From positions 124,001-188,000 of the forward strand of contig NZ_JAENII010000010.1 of NCBI RefSeq assembly GCF_016595525.1: 64,000 nt of DNA, given 5' to 3'. The notes under the pieces are model-generated. The model saw only the letters and a program-made list of their open reading frames with translations. It had not been told where the DNA came from and ran no database searches. The number at the start of each line of letters is the position of its first letter. The stretch's first letter is position 1. Below, in pieces: positions 63,323-64,000 of the stretch. The translations under genes were made by a program, and so were the position numbers. Source of the DNA: Haloferula rosea (GTDB lineage: Bacteria > Verrucomicrobiota > Verrucomicrobiia > Verrucomicrobiales > Akkermansiaceae).

Positions 63323-64000
63323 TCAGTCGCGACGGCGACGAAGCAAGGCGAGAACCCCAAGGCCCCCGAGAAGGGTGATCGCTGGTTCAGGAACCACAGC
63401 GACCAAGCCGATGTCATTGCCATCCCCTGCGACGTAGCTGATCTCCCAGTCAAATCCCCCGAAGGAATCCACGACGGCCCCTTCAGCCAGACCAGCAAAG
63501 GTTCCGGTGATCGCGTCCACGCCATCGTTCAGTAGAATGAGAATCAGATCATTCTCAGCGTAGGTGCCAGCAGAGAAGGCGGTCACAAGGCTGCCACCGG
63601 AGAGGTCCACCGCACCGTTGACGATGAGTTGGTCGTGCTCCGAACCTGCAGTCAGCCCCAGAACCTCAACATTGAGCGTGCCGGCCAGCGTGTAATCTCC
63701 GCCGATCGTCATCGTTCCAGGGCTGTTCCCGGGATTATGATTCGCACCCGCTGCGACCGTGAGCGCACCCACCGCACCGCTGCCGCCAAGCGTAGAACCC
63801 GACTCAACCGTGGTCAGACTGCTGGTCAGCGAGCCGTTCACGATCAGCGTGGCACCACCCGTCACCATGGTGGCTCCGGTGTAGGTATTCGCCCCCGAGA
63901 GAGTCTGTGTTGTGCCCCCGGCGAACTCAACGTTGCCTGCGCCGCTGATCACACCCGCGTAACTGCCGGATCCAAGCGAACCGGTCACACGCAAGCTGGA
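63323..64000 (-). CDS. PEP-CTERM-type autotransporter-associated beta-strand-repeat protein, N-terminus outside window
   Basis: The frame is open at the window edge, so only the C-terminal 225 residues are visible. PATR-type repeats occur (GNVEFAGGTTQTLSGANTYTGATMVTGGATLIV), followed by GALTVAAGANHNPGNSPGTMTIGG. The C-terminus VPEPAITLLGGLGVLALLRRRRD is a PEP-CTERM-type sorting tail: VPEP motif, membrane segment, then a basic cluster. I infer a protein sorted to the envelope through an exosortase-type system, whose enzyme is not in this window. It differs from the giant repeat protein at 45-50 kb, which lacks this tail. Confidence 0.9.
   Translation of the reverse strand, partial: SSLRVTGSLGSGSYAGVISGAGNVEFAGGTTQTLSGANTYTGATMVTGGATLIVNGSLTSSLTTVESGSTLGGSGAVGALTVAAGANHNPGNSPGTMTIGGDYTLAGTLNVEVLGLTAGSEHDQLIVNGAVDLSGGSLVTAFSAGTYAENDLILILLNDGVDAITGTFAGLAEGAVVDSFGGFDWEISYVAGDGNDIGLVAVVPEPAITLLGGLGVLALLRRRRD

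Overview
This is a GC-rich chromosomal window from a heterotrophic member of the Verrucomicrobiota, most likely the Verrucomicrobiales. The assignment rests on gene content, because no rRNA is present. The content includes a PVC-type propeller/heme-binding fusion, proteins built from autotransporter-associated beta-strand repeats (one with a VPEP...RRRR sorting tail), Tat-type Gfo/Idh/MocA oxidoreductases, three DUF1080 proteins, and many secreted enzymes with unusual architectures. I see no tRNA, rRNA, CRISPR array, insertion sequence, integrase or phage gene. The window looks like ordinary dense chromosome, with genes cut off at both ends.

Layout. 0-3 kb: a truncated von Willebrand-type protein and a large acidic lipoprotein on the minus strand. 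3-9 kb: housekeeping genes (polyprenyl diphosphate synthase, nrdR plus a divergent ATP-cone-like gene, an RlmM-like methyltransferase, an RluA-type pseudouridine synthase, an M48 protease lipoprotein, a solute-binding lipoprotein). 9-14.5 kb: a sugar-isomerase-like protein coupled to a P-loop kinase, an EamA transporter, and a DUF1080 plus Gfo/Idh/MocA pair. 14.7-20.2 kb: glpK-glpD, a Tgs1-like methyltransferase and a second Gfo/Idh/MocA enzyme. 20.5-25.3 kb: a coiled-coil/transglutaminase-like protein, a SASA-type esterase and a pyridine-nucleotide disulfide oxidoreductase relative. 25.5-35 kb: glycerate kinase, cupin, AraC regulator, and a divergent three-gene operon encoding a TIM-barrel protein, a Tm-1-like protein and a 1623-residue exported fusion. 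35-44 kb: BNR-4 propeller, DUF1080, LURP-one-like protein, alpha/beta hydrolase, beta-helix protein, MscS channel. 44-50 kb: DUF1080 and a 1609-residue beta-strand-repeat protein with a strong terminator. 50-58 kb: a two-RCK potassium channel, a coupled pair of amidohydrolases (one probably inactive), a beta-helix protein, and a LysR/SbtA divergent pair. 58-64 kb: a clan-J glycosidase-like protein, a small secreted protein, an adenylate-kinase-like protein, a second MscS channel, and a truncated PEP-CTERM-type protein.

How it fits together. Much of the exported capacity points to glycan or glycoside breakdown: beta-helix and BNR propeller proteins, a SASA esterase, a GH32/GH43-like protein, and several DUF1080 and Gfo/Idh/MocA proteins. 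DUF1080 and Gfo/Idh/MocA proteins are linked elsewhere to oxidation of sugars at C3 and cleavage of the 3-keto glycosides. Glycerol (GlpK, GlpD) and glycerate (glycerate kinase) feed lower glycolysis. The most distinctive unit is the AraC-controlled operon at 27.0-35.0 kb. It places the two halves of the plant/fungal Tm-1 protein next to a secreted ThuA-propeller-HEAT-cytochrome c-ThuA fusion, and I know of no assigned function for that combination.
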